Assembly: GCA_903825095.1 (NCBI GenBank)
Contig: CAIJZF010000329.1
Coordinates: forward strand, 1 to 12,785
Direction: 5' to 3'
DNA from: an uncultured Bacteroidota bacterium
GTDB lineage: Bacteria; Bacteroidota; Bacteroidia; Chitinophagales; Chitinophagaceae
DNA length: 12,785 bases
Shown here: one piece after another, positions 7,101 through 12,785 of the stretch
How positions within the stretch are numbered: position 1 is the stretch's first letter
Layout of the letters: each line of letters starts with the position of its first letter
Position numbers and translations under genes: made by a program
Notes under the pieces: model-generated
What the model was told of the DNA's origin: nothing
What the model saw: only the letters and a program-made list of their open reading frames with translations
Databases searched by the model: none

Positions 7101-7954
7101 TACAATATCATTTTTTCAATAGGCACCACCAATATGCCTTCAGCACCTGCCAATTTTAATTGTTCTATTATTTCCCAAAAATCGCTTTCGTCAATGACAC
7201 TATGCACGCTGCTCCATCCTGGTGTAGCCAGTGCCACTACCGTTGGACTTTTCATGCCTGGTAATAAAGAAATTATTTTTTCTAAATTACTATTGGGCGC
7301 ATTTAATAAAACATATTTATTACGCTTTGCTTTTTTAACCGACTCCACTCTAAATAATAATTTTTGCAAAATGGCTTCCGCTTCAGGCGCTAAGGCTTTT
7401 CTTTTAATAAGCACTGCTTGAGAATCTAAAATAGTTTCTGCTTCTTTTAATCCATTCATAAATAATGTAGAACCACTACTTACTAAATCACAAATAATAT
7501 CGGCAAGTCCTATGCCAGGTGCAATTTCTACACTACCACTAATTTCATGAATCTCTGCTTTAATGCCGTGCTTGTCTAAATACCCTTGCACTAAAACCGG
7601 ATAGCTAGTGGCAATTTTCTTACCAGTTAAATAACTTGGGCCTGTAAAATTTTCATTTTTTCTTACTGCAAAACTAAGTCTGCATTTTCCAAAACCTAAA
7701 CTATAAGCCACTTCTACCTTTTTAGCTTTTTCATATACCACATTCTCTCCCACAAATCCAATATCGGCAACACCGTCTTCTACATATTGAGGAATATCGT
7801 CGTCTCTTAAGAAAAATAACTCAAGCGGAAAATTGGTAGCTTCTGCTTTTAACTTATTCACGCCATTTCCAATATCAATGCCCGCTTCTTTTAATAAACG
7901 CATGGAATCGTCGTGTAATCGACCCGATTTCTGTATGGCTAATTTTAAACGCAT
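7100..7954 (-). CDS. hisG: ATP phosphoribosyltransferase, long form
   Basis: HisG joins ATP and PRPP to phosphoribosyl-ATP, the first step of histidine synthesis. The 284-residue length is that of the long form, which carries its own regulatory domain and needs no HisZ. The catalytic part shows LAIQKSGRL 5-13, YVEDGVADIGFVGENVV 57-73 and the PRPP-binding loop DLVSSGSTLFMNGL 156-169. The C-terminal ACT-like domain (about 212-284) includes VVALATPGW and the very conserved end GILVVPIEKM 273-282, and in the family it binds histidine as feedback inhibitor. It is the first structural gene after the HisL attenuator; the start is 41 nt after the terminator stem. The operon is thus probably controlled both by charged tRNA-His, through the leader, and by histidine acting on this enzyme. 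Confidence 0.97.
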   Translation of the reverse strand: MRLKLAIQKSGRLHDDSMRLLKEAGIDIGNGVNKLKAEATNFPLELFFLRDDDIPQYVEDGVADIGFVGENVVYEKAKKVEVAYSLGFGKCRLSFAVRKNENFTGPSYLTGKKIATSYPVLVQGYLDKHGIKAEIHEISGSVEIAPGIGLADIICDLVSSGSTLFMNGLKEAETILDSQAVLIKRKALAPEAEAILQKLLFRVESVKKAKRNKYVLLNAPNSNLEKIISLLPGMKSPTVVALATPGWSSVHSVIDESDFWEIIEQLKLAGAEGILVVPIEKMIL

Positions 7955-7988
7955 ATTATTTATATTATATATTTTACTTGACTGACTA

Positions 7989-8023
7989 TAAACTAAAAGG
8001 GCTTACTTGTTAGTAAGCCCTTT
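7989..8023 (-). terminator. his attenuator terminator (3:4 hairpin)
   Basis: On the minus strand, AAAGGGCTTACT (8023-8012), loop AACA (8011-8008) and AGTAAGCCCTTT (8007-7996) form a perfect 12-bp stem. TAGTTTA follows, so the U-tract is short and interrupted (TTTT counting the end of the stem, then AGTTTA). It lies between the HisL stop codon and hisG, with no other gene that it could end. Confidence 0.85.
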
Positions 8024-8071
8024 GGTTAAATATAGTTACATACCTACACCCATAGCCTACCCATTGGATAG
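8012..8071 (-). promoter_or_regulatory. his attenuator: pause hairpin (1:2) and antiterminator (2:3) segments
   Basis: Segment 1, CTATCC (8071-8066), follows the last His codon by one codon. With an AAT loop it pairs with GGGTAG (8062-8057), which holds the hisL stop codon (6 pairs, one wobble). Segment 2, GGTAGGCT (8061-8054), can instead pair with AGCCC-complementary bases of the terminator arm at 8019-8012: 8 continuous pairs, three of them G-U. The plan equals that of the trp leader, but this antiterminator is weaker and less certain. Confidence 0.65.
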
Positions 8072-8107
8072 CAAATGCGAATGATGTGTATGGTTGTTTA
8101 ATGTCAT
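8057..8107 (-). CDS. hisL: his operon leader peptide, 16 aa with four His
   Basis: The frame encodes MTLNNHTHHSHLLSNG and ends in TAG. Histidine is at residues 6, 8, 9 and 11, all CAT codons within 8092-8075; this density directly upstream of hisG, with a strong hairpin after it, is the signature of a histidine attenuator. The stop codon lies inside the segment that pairs in both alternative structures. The ATG is only 4 nt after a perfect TAnnTTTG -7 box, so the transcript probably begins within a few bases of the start codon and the peptide is read without a ribosome binding site. A ribosome held on the His codons when charged tRNA-His is short should let RNA polymerase read on into hisGDC and the genes behind. 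Confidence 0.9.
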   Translation of the reverse strand: MTLNNHTHHSHLLSNG

Positions 8108-8111
8108 GGCG

Positions 8112-8142
8112 CAAATTTACGACCCTTTTAGAAATTCCCCAA
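8112..8142 (-). promoter_or_regulatory. his operon promoter (Bacteroidota type)
   Basis: On the minus strand, TTG (8142-8140) and TAAATTTG (8119-8112) are 20 nt apart, the same spacing as in the trp promoter. This fits the Bacteroidota consensus exactly. The expected transcription start is within a few bases of the hisL ATG at 8107. Confidence 0.8.
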
Positions 8143-8210
8143 CAAAAAAGAAATATTTTGACTAATTTGCTAGCACAAATTTCAATAATTCACTACTAAC
8201 CATTGTTTTT

Positions 8211-9077
8211 ATGCGCATTCTACCCCTAACTATGCTATTAACGGTTCTTTCCTTGTCCTTTTGTGCTCAAAAAGAAGCGCCTAGTCCAACTCCTGTAGTA
8301 GTAACCCCTACTACTCCCACCACGCCTACCACACCCACTACTCCAACGGATACAGCGAAGAAATTGGTATGGTCTGATGAGTTTGATAAAGGAACCACAC
8401 CAGATACTACCAAATGGAAATATAATATAGGAACTGGATCCAATGGATGGGGCAACAATGAATCACAATACTATACCAAGGATTCAACGAATGCGAGAAT
8501 TGAAAATGGAAACTTAATTATTGAAGCAAGAAAAGAAAGTAGAGGAGGCAAAAATTATACATCTGCAAGATTACTTACCCAAGACAAAGCCTCTTGGACC
8601 TATGGACGATTTGAAATAAGAGCAAAACTTCCTAAAGGCATAGGTTCATGGCCTGCCATTTGGATGCTAGGTGCGAATATTGAAGGAACTGGCGCGGTGG
8701 GTTGGCCTGCTTGTGGCGAGATAGATATTATGGAACATACCGGAAAAGAACAAGGCGCCATTAGTTTTTCAGCGCATTCTAAGTTATTGAACTGGACCCT
8801 AGGTACACAAAAAACCTATAAAACCAATATTGATAATGTGGATGCCTTTCACGTGTATAGTATTGACTGGACCAAGGATATGATTAAATTTTATGTCGAT
8901 GGCGTATTGTATTATAATGTACCCAATGATGGAAGAGGTGTAGATGCTTATCCATTTGTTGCGCCTGAATTTTTACTTTTAAATTTAGCCATTGGTGGAA
9001 ATTTTGCAGGCAATACTATTGACGATAGCATCTTCCCTATTAGAATGGAAGTTGACTATGTAAGAGTGTATCAATAA
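8211..9077 (+). CDS. Secreted glycoside hydrolase family 16 (laminarinase-type beta-glucanase)
   Basis: The protein has 288 residues. The N-terminal hydrophobic stretch (4-19) is a secretion signal; C18 in LSFCAQK could be a relaxed lipobox cysteine, making it a surface lipoprotein, but the residue before it (F) is atypical, so signal peptidase I is also possible. A Pro/Thr-rich linker (about 24-48, repeated TPT units) separates the signal from one GH16 domain (52-288). The domain has WSDEFD 54-59, GWGNNESQYYT 79-89, GRFEIRAKLP 132-141, SWPAIWMLG 146-154 and the catalytic motif GEIDIMEH 169-176, with E170 as nucleophile, D172 as helper and E175 as acid/base. The EIDIME form with the beta-bulge is that of endo-beta-1,3- and 1,3-1,4-glucanases. 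It is divergent from the his operon. The lactonase gene follows 21 nt later, probably in one transcript. I see no convincing promoter. Confidence 0.92.
   Translation: MRILPLTMLLTVLSLSFCAQKEAPSPTPVVVTPTTPTTPTTPTTPTDTAKKLVWSDEFDKGTTPDTTKWKYNIGTGSNGWGNNESQYYTKDSTNARIENGNLIIEARKESRGGKNYTSARLLTQDKASWTYGRFEIRAKLPKGIGSWPAIWMLGANIEGTGAVGWPACGEIDIMEHTGKEQGAISFSAHSKLLNWTLGTQKTYKTNIDNVDAFHVYSIDWTKDMIKFYVDGVLYYNVPNDGRGVDAYPFVAPEFLLLNLAIGGNFAGNTIDDSIFPIRMEVDYVRVYQ
8284..8354 (+). repeat. Short imperfect repeats encoding a Pro/Thr linker
   Basis: Imperfect 9-nt units of the type actactccc/accacgcct/accacaccc encode TPT repeats between the signal sequence and the GH16 domain. Low-complexity linkers of this kind are common in secreted Bacteroidota enzymes and vary in length among strains through slippage. 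Confidence 0.7.
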
Positions 9078-9098
9078 AATTGATTATTAAAATTTAAA

Positions 9099-10265
9099 AT
9101 GAATCAGCGCAAGCAATTATATATAAGAGTACAGTTTAAAAAATTAATTTTCATTTTTATTTTTTTAACAATTGCTTTTAGTTCAAGCGCTCAAACTACA
9201 GCAGCTGCTCCTAGTTTATTAACCCCTAACTTATTAGTAGGCACTTATACCAAAAAAGGAAGTAAAGGTATTTATGTGTTATCATTTGATACCGCAACAG
9301 GAAAGGCTACTGAAATTAGTCATACCAATGGCGCACAGAACCCTTCTTTTTTAACCCTATCAAAAGACCGTGGGCAGGTATATGCAGTAAGTGAAGGCAG
9401 CGATGGTAAAGTAAGCGCCTATTCATTTGCAGATAATAAATTGAACTTAGTTCAAGAAAAAACAAGCAAGGGCGCCGATCCTTGTTATATTACATTAAGC
9501 TCCGATCAAACAAATTTATTGGTGGCCAATTATAGTGGAGGAAGTATTACCAGCTATCACCGATTCGCCGATGGTCGTTTATCCAATCCTCAACAATTTA
9601 TTCAACACAGTGGTAGTAGTGTTAACGCAGCAAGACAAGAAAAGGCACATGTGCATGGGGTATTCTTTTCACCCGATGGAAAATATGTATTGACTCCAGA
9701 CTTAGGGATGGATGAAATTTCTATTTATCCTTATCAAACAAAAAATGGACCTCCACTTCAAATACAAAAAGCAACTAGTATTCAATCAAGTCCAGGTGCA
9801 GGACCCAGACATTTATGTTTTTCAAGCAATGGGAAATATTTATATGTGATTGAAGAGCTTACAGGAAGTATTAGCGTGTACCGTTTTATAAAAGGAACAG
9901 CTATTTTTTTACAAAAAGTAGTTACGCATCCAAGTAGTTTTAAAGGAACCGCTGGTAGTGCCGACATTCATTTATCTCCCGATGGACTTTTTTTATACGC
10001 AACTAATAGAGGTACAGAAAACAATATTGTTTCATTCAAAGTGCTTCCGAATGGAAAATTAGAAGAGAAAAGTATACAATATTATAGTACGGAAGGAAAA
10101 GCGCCACGCAATTTTACTATGAATAAAGAAGGTAATTGGTTATTGGTTGCCAATCAAGATTCTGATAATATTATTGCCTTTAGAAGAAATATTCAAACAG
10201 GGGCCTTAAGTTCTACAGGCGTCTCTATTAAATTATCAATGCCTGTTTGTTTATTGTTTTATTAA
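9099..10265 (+). CDS. Secreted lactonase of the seven-bladed beta-propeller family
   Basis: The protein has 388 residues: a basic N-terminus and hydrophobic segment (about 16-32, ending SSSAQ) form a signal peptide, and the remainder is a lactonase-type beta-propeller. Repeating blade motifs are visible: LVGTYTKKGSKGIYVLSFD 46-64, NPSFLTLSKDRGQVYAVSE 81-99, DPCYITLSSDQTNLLVANYSGGS 127-149, HVHGVFFSPDGKYVLTPDLG 184-203, GPRHLCFSSNGKYLYVIEE 235-253, ADIHLSPDGLFLYATNRG 288-305 and PRNFTMNKEGNWLLVANQDSDNI 336-358. The cytosolic namesake, 6-phosphogluconolactonase, shares the fold, but an exported copy is unlikely to serve the pentose phosphate pathway. Its place next to a secreted glucanase, and near a sugar/sorbosone-dehydrogenase-like protein whose products could be lactones, suggests extracellular sugar lactone hydrolysis. 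That is inference. Confidence 0.88.
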   Translation: MNQRKQLYIRVQFKKLIFIFIFLTIAFSSSAQTTAAAPSLLTPNLLVGTYTKKGSKGIYVLSFDTATGKATEISHTNGAQNPSFLTLSKDRGQVYAVSEGSDGKVSAYSFADNKLNLVQEKTSKGADPCYITLSSDQTNLLVANYSGGSITSYHRFADGRLSNPQQFIQHSGSSVNAARQEKAHVHGVFFSPDGKYVLTPDLGMDEISIYPYQTKNGPPLQIQKATSIQSSPGAGPRHLCFSSNGKYLYVIEELTGSISVYRFIKGTAIFLQKVVTHPSSFKGTAGSADIHLSPDGLFLYATNRGTENNIVSFKVLPNGKLEEKSIQYYSTEGKAPRNFTMNKEGNWLLVANQDSDNIIAFRRNIQTGALSSTGVSIKLSMPVCLLFY

Positions 10266-10275
10266 GAGTATCTAT

Positions 10276-10659
10276 TTAGTGCTGTTCAAACCATACTGGT
10301 TTATCTGCCTCCCCATCTGCATTATAATTAACAAATAATTCTTCGCCTTGCTTAATATCTCTAGTAGTGATAATGGACATTGTCTCGAATTCAAAATCCA
10401 TATCGTATCTACAATTCGCTTGAATGGCATGATTATATATAGATACATATCCTAAGGCCACTGCAGCACTTTTATCATCTTCCCCCCATTCGAAAATATA
10501 ATCATATAATAATGTTTCTTCCAATTTCATTCTTTGTGTGGGATCAAAAACAATGACAGGTGCTATTTCAATGGTAGTGCCTTTCACAATGGCTTGGGTG
10601 GTAAATACACCACGACCCCTACTGGGTGATGGGGCGATGGTTAGAAATGGAAGAATCAT
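10276..10659 (-). CDS. Small SET-domain protein, putative protein-lysine methyltransferase
   Basis: With the start at 10659 the protein has 127 residues and consists of a SET domain only. An ATG at 10677 would add six residues (MPYIYS) before MILPFLTIAPS; I prefer the inner start because SET proteins of this type begin close to the GRG strand and because a near-consensus -7 box (TATATTTA, 10671-10664) would overlap the longer form. Core motifs are RGRGVFTT near the N-terminus (S-adenosylmethionine binding), YNHAIQANC in the middle (the usual NHxxxxN/C pseudoknot element) and GEELFVNYN near the C-terminus (catalytic Tyr). No cysteine-rich post-SET region exists. The family methylates protein lysines; the bacterial target cannot be read from the sequence. 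It converges with the lactonase gene (10-bp gap) and diverges from mgtE. Confidence 0.82.
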   Translation of the reverse strand: MILPFLTIAPSPSRGRGVFTTQAIVKGTTIEIAPVIVFDPTQRMKLEETLLYDYIFEWGEDDKSAAVALGYVSIYNHAIQANCRYDMDFEFETMSIITTRDIKQGEELFVNYNADGEADKPVWFEQH

Positions 10660-10705
10660 ACTATAAATATAAGGCATACTTTAGTATTTTTCTTAACTTG
10701 CACCC

Positions 10706-12103
10706 ATGTCAGTTGAATTAGAAACGCCAGAAATTAATTTATCCGAAGTTTTCTTGGACACTTTGTCCAAGGGCGACATGCATCTATTAAGAGAATTTCT
10801 AGATGAACAAAATATTAGCGATGTGGTGGAACTTGTCAATGAGTTCCCCGAAAAAGAGGCTACTATTATTGACAACATGACTGTGCACAGAGCTGTAAGT
10901 GTATTTAAGATTTTAGATATCAATCAGCAAAAAGACATCATTAAAGAATTACCTGCACGCAAAACGGCAAAAATTTTAAATGAACTTCCTCCCGATGACC
11001 GTACCGACTTTTTAGAAGAATTACCCAAGGCGGCCATTCGTGACTTAATAAAATTATTAGACCCAGAAGAAAGAAAAATTACTTTATCACTTTTAGGTTA
11101 TCCAGAGGACAGTGTTGGGCGTTTGATGACACCAGATTATGTTTATGTTTACCCACATTATACAGTATCGCAAGTTTTAGATAACATTCGTAAATACGGA
11201 AAGAATTCTGAAACCATTGACGTTATATATATTATTGATGAGAAAGGAGGATTAATTGACGATATAAGAATTAGAGATTTATTACTAGCCAAGCCTGATG
11301 ATATTATTTCCGATATTATAGATGGTCGCTTTGTTGCCTTAAATGTATATGACGATCAGGAACATGCCAATCAGGTATTTAAAATGAATAACCGTACGGC
11401 TATTCCTGTAGTAGATGATAACGATGTTTTATTAGGTATAGTAACCATTGATGATATCTTATGGGTGACCAATGAAGAGTTTAGCGAGGATATGCAGAAA
11501 ATGGGAGGTATGGAAGCCTTGAATGAACCATATTTAGATATTTCTATATTTAAATTGTTTAAAAAGAGAATTACTTGGCTAGTGGTTTTATTTATTGGAG
11601 AATTATTCACAGCCACTGCGATGGGTTATTTTGAAGATGAATTAGCAAAGGTTTTAGTGTTAGCAAGTTTTATTCCTTTAATACTTTCAACAGGTGGTAA
11701 TTCTGGATCACAGTCTTCTACACTTATTATACAAGCTATGTCGGTGGGTGAAATAACCATTGCCGATTGGTGGAAAATTTTAAGAAGAGAAGTTTTAAGT
11801 GGCGTTTTATTAGGTGTCTTATTAGGTATACTCGGATTTTTTAGAGTAACCATGTGGCATATGATTATGCCTGGTTTTTATGGTGTGCACTGGTTACTTA
11901 TAGCCATCACTATTGGATTTACTATTTTAGGTGTAGTTATATGGGGAACAATTACAGGATCTATGTTACCTATTGTGTTAAAAAAATTAGGCGCTGACCC
12001 TGCAGTCTCTTCTGCACCTTTTGTAGCCACTTTAGTAGACGTAACTGCCATACTTATTTATTTTAGTTTGGCTTACTTATTCTTACAAGGCACTTTACTT
12101 TAA
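10706..12103 (+). CDS. mgtE: Magnesium channel/transporter MgtE
   Basis: MgtE is an inner-membrane, Mg2+-gated channel; 465 residues is typical. The cytosolic half holds the helical MgtE N domain (about 20-135, with ELPPDDRTDFLEELP 93-107) and a CBS pair (about 138-255, with RLMTPDYV 139-146 and GIVTIDDIL 244-252). In the family these sense cytosolic Mg2+ and close the pore. A connecting helix leads to about five membrane segments (about 288-307, 316-345, 364-383, 394-420, 437-461). Pore-region motifs are STGGNSGSQSSTL 328-340 and GADPAVSSAPFVATLVD 429-445, where D445 corresponds to the acidic residue that selects Mg2+ in the Thermus protein. I see no M-box riboswitch: only 46 bp separate it from the divergent SET gene. 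Control is therefore probably at the protein level. Confidence 0.96.
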   Translation: MSVELETPEINLSEVFLDTLSKGDMHLLREFLDEQNISDVVELVNEFPEKEATIIDNMTVHRAVSVFKILDINQQKDIIKELPARKTAKILNELPPDDRTDFLEELPKAAIRDLIKLLDPEERKITLSLLGYPEDSVGRLMTPDYVYVYPHYTVSQVLDNIRKYGKNSETIDVIYIIDEKGGLIDDIRIRDLLLAKPDDIISDIIDGRFVALNVYDDQEHANQVFKMNNRTAIPVVDDNDVLLGIVTIDDILWVTNEEFSEDMQKMGGMEALNEPYLDISIFKLFKKRITWLVVLFIGELFTATAMGYFEDELAKVLVLASFIPLILSTGGNSGSQSSTLIIQAMSVGEITIADWWKILRREVLSGVLLGVLLGILGFFRVTMWHMIMPGFYGVHWLLIAITIGFTILGVVIWGTITGSMLPIVLKKLGADPAVSSAPFVATLVDVTAILIYFSLAYLFLQGTLL

Positions 12104-12117
12104 TTATTTTTTAATTA
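12101..12117. terminator. Weak AT-only palindrome between mgtE and the acetyltransferase gene
   Basis: TAATTA (12101-12106), five T's, and TAATTA (12112-12117) form a 6-bp AT-only stem that includes both convergent stop codons. It might slow transcription in either direction, but the stem is weak and could be chance in AT-rich DNA. Confidence 0.2.
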
Positions 12118-12726
12118 CGCTTTTAATTTGGCTGCTAATGCTTGCTTCAATGAAGCATTCCAATCTTCCTTTAATATACTAAGTACAATCGAGTCTCTTC
12201 TTTTTCCATTCGGCATAGGCAAGTGATTTCTCAATACACCTTCCACGGTGCAACCAATTTTTTGCATAGCCGCAATACTTCTTTTATTATTATTATCTGC
12301 TCTAAACTCAACTCTTTCAAAACCTATTTGATCAAAAGCCAATTGAAGCAATAAAAATTTACAATTTTCATTGAGTTTCGTTCCCCAAGATTTTTTACTA
12401 TACCAGGTATAGCCAATTTGTGTAGTCTGAAAATTTAATTGAATATCATAAAACCTTGTACAGCCTACATAGGTATTTAATAATTTATCAAATACAATAA
12501 AAGCATAGGTGGTTTTGTTTTCTCTTGCTTCAATAGCTGCTTGAATATATTTTTCTAAGTCTATTGTATTAGTAATAGCTGCTAATGAATACTGCCATAA
12601 ATCGGGCTCCTCGTTTACATAATGTCCTAGTAATGAGGCATCAGAAACCTGAATCGGTCTTAATAACACACGTTCATTTTCTAAAATAATTTCCTCTCTA
12701 AAGTCAAAAGGTTTCAAAGCTAACAT
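12115..12726 (-). CDS. GNAT-family N-acetyltransferase (RimJ/RimL-like)
   Basis: The protein has 203 residues and belongs to the acetyl-CoA-dependent GNAT superfamily, RimJ/RimL-like branch. It opens with the typical ENERVLLRPIQVSDA (16-30). The central strands include YVGCTRFYDI 86-95 and QIGYTWYSKKSWGTKLNE 103-120, in which the last part is the diverged acetyl-CoA loop, and FERVEFRADNNNKRSIAAMQKIG 136-158 is the well-conserved motif with N146 to S150 and the helix that follows. Relatives acetylate protein N-termini, small molecules or antibiotics; nothing here identifies the substrate. It converges with mgtE, with 11 bp between the stop codons. Upstream (12727-12785) the sequence is AT-rich with no clear promoter match. 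Confidence 0.87.
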   Translation of the reverse strand: MLALKPFDFREEIILENERVLLRPIQVSDASLLGHYVNEEPDLWQYSLAAITNTIDLEKYIQAAIEARENKTTYAFIVFDKLLNTYVGCTRFYDIQLNFQTTQIGYTWYSKKSWGTKLNENCKFLLLQLAFDQIGFERVEFRADNNNKRSIAAMQKIGCTVEGVLRNHLPMPNGKRRDSIVLSILKEDWNASLKQALAAKLKA

Positions 12727-12785
12727 CCATTCAATATTTAAAGTCTAATTTCGCATAAATTTCGAATAAATAGCTAAATAAATAA

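Noticed and set aside
8120..8210. Promoter for the GH16 gene on the plus strand
   Set aside because: TATTTTG and TAATTTG are one base short of TAnnTTTG, and neither has a suitably placed TTG, so I do not call one.
8267..8458. 63-codon minus-strand frame with VGVVGVVGVV repeats
   Set aside because: It is the reverse shadow of the TPT linker in the GH16 gene, which has clear family motifs.
10660..10705. Possible M-box riboswitch or Bacteroidota promoter upstream of mgtE
   Set aside because: The gap is only 46 bp, too short for an M-box. The box TTAACTTG at 10693-10700 only partly matches TAnnTTTG, and there is no TTG at the right distance.

Overview
The window comes from the chromosome of a low-GC Bacteroidota bacterium, most likely of the Chitinophagaceae type; the genus cannot be fixed from sequence alone. 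The evidence is the protein families (bifunctional HisB without zinc cysteines, long-form HisG, secreted GH16 and seven-bladed lactonase, a CxxCH cytochrome paired with a sorbosone-dehydrogenase-like protein), the lack of consistent Shine-Dalgarno sequences, and two promoters that match the Bacteroidota form TTG-N20-TAnnTTTG. No mobile element, tRNA, rRNA or CRISPR is visible.

Layout. Positions 1-1755 (minus strand) hold the start of a tryptophan operon: promoter, 18-codon leader peptide (trpL), attenuator, trpE, and the first 39 codons of trpG, which runs off the left edge. Positions 1761-8142 (minus strand) hold a histidine operon: promoter, 16-codon leader peptide (hisL), attenuator, hisG, hisD, hisC, then a secreted sorbosone-dehydrogenase-like protein and a secreted cytochrome c, then hisB. 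Positions 8211-10265 (plus strand) hold a secreted GH16 glucanase and a secreted beta-propeller lactonase. Positions 10276-12726 hold a small SET-domain protein (minus), the magnesium channel mgtE (plus) and a GNAT acetyltransferase (minus).

The most notable content lies outside the long reading frames. Upstream of trpE, a short frame MKQTNNIWWWHTKSVRVL has three consecutive Trp codons. It is followed by a 10-bp GC-containing hairpin with a GCAA loop and a T7 run, and an upstream 8-nt segment is exactly complementary to the terminator's 5' arm. Upstream of hisG, a short frame MTLNNHTHHSHLLSNG has four His codons in six positions and is followed by a perfect 12-bp hairpin. Each leader starts only 4-7 nt after a perfect TAnnTTTG box, so both should be translated from almost leaderless transcripts. 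This is classic ribosome-stalling attenuation, arranged twice in tandem: the his operon ends directly in the trp promoter. The trp terminator also shows that the longest possible trpE frame is wrong at its 5' end, because its first ATG lies in the terminator hairpin; the better start is position 1578.

A second oddity is the pair of secreted redox genes between hisC and hisB. It apparently puts a periplasmic oxidoreductase and a cytochrome under the histidine attenuator. hisH, hisA, hisF and hisI are not in the window.
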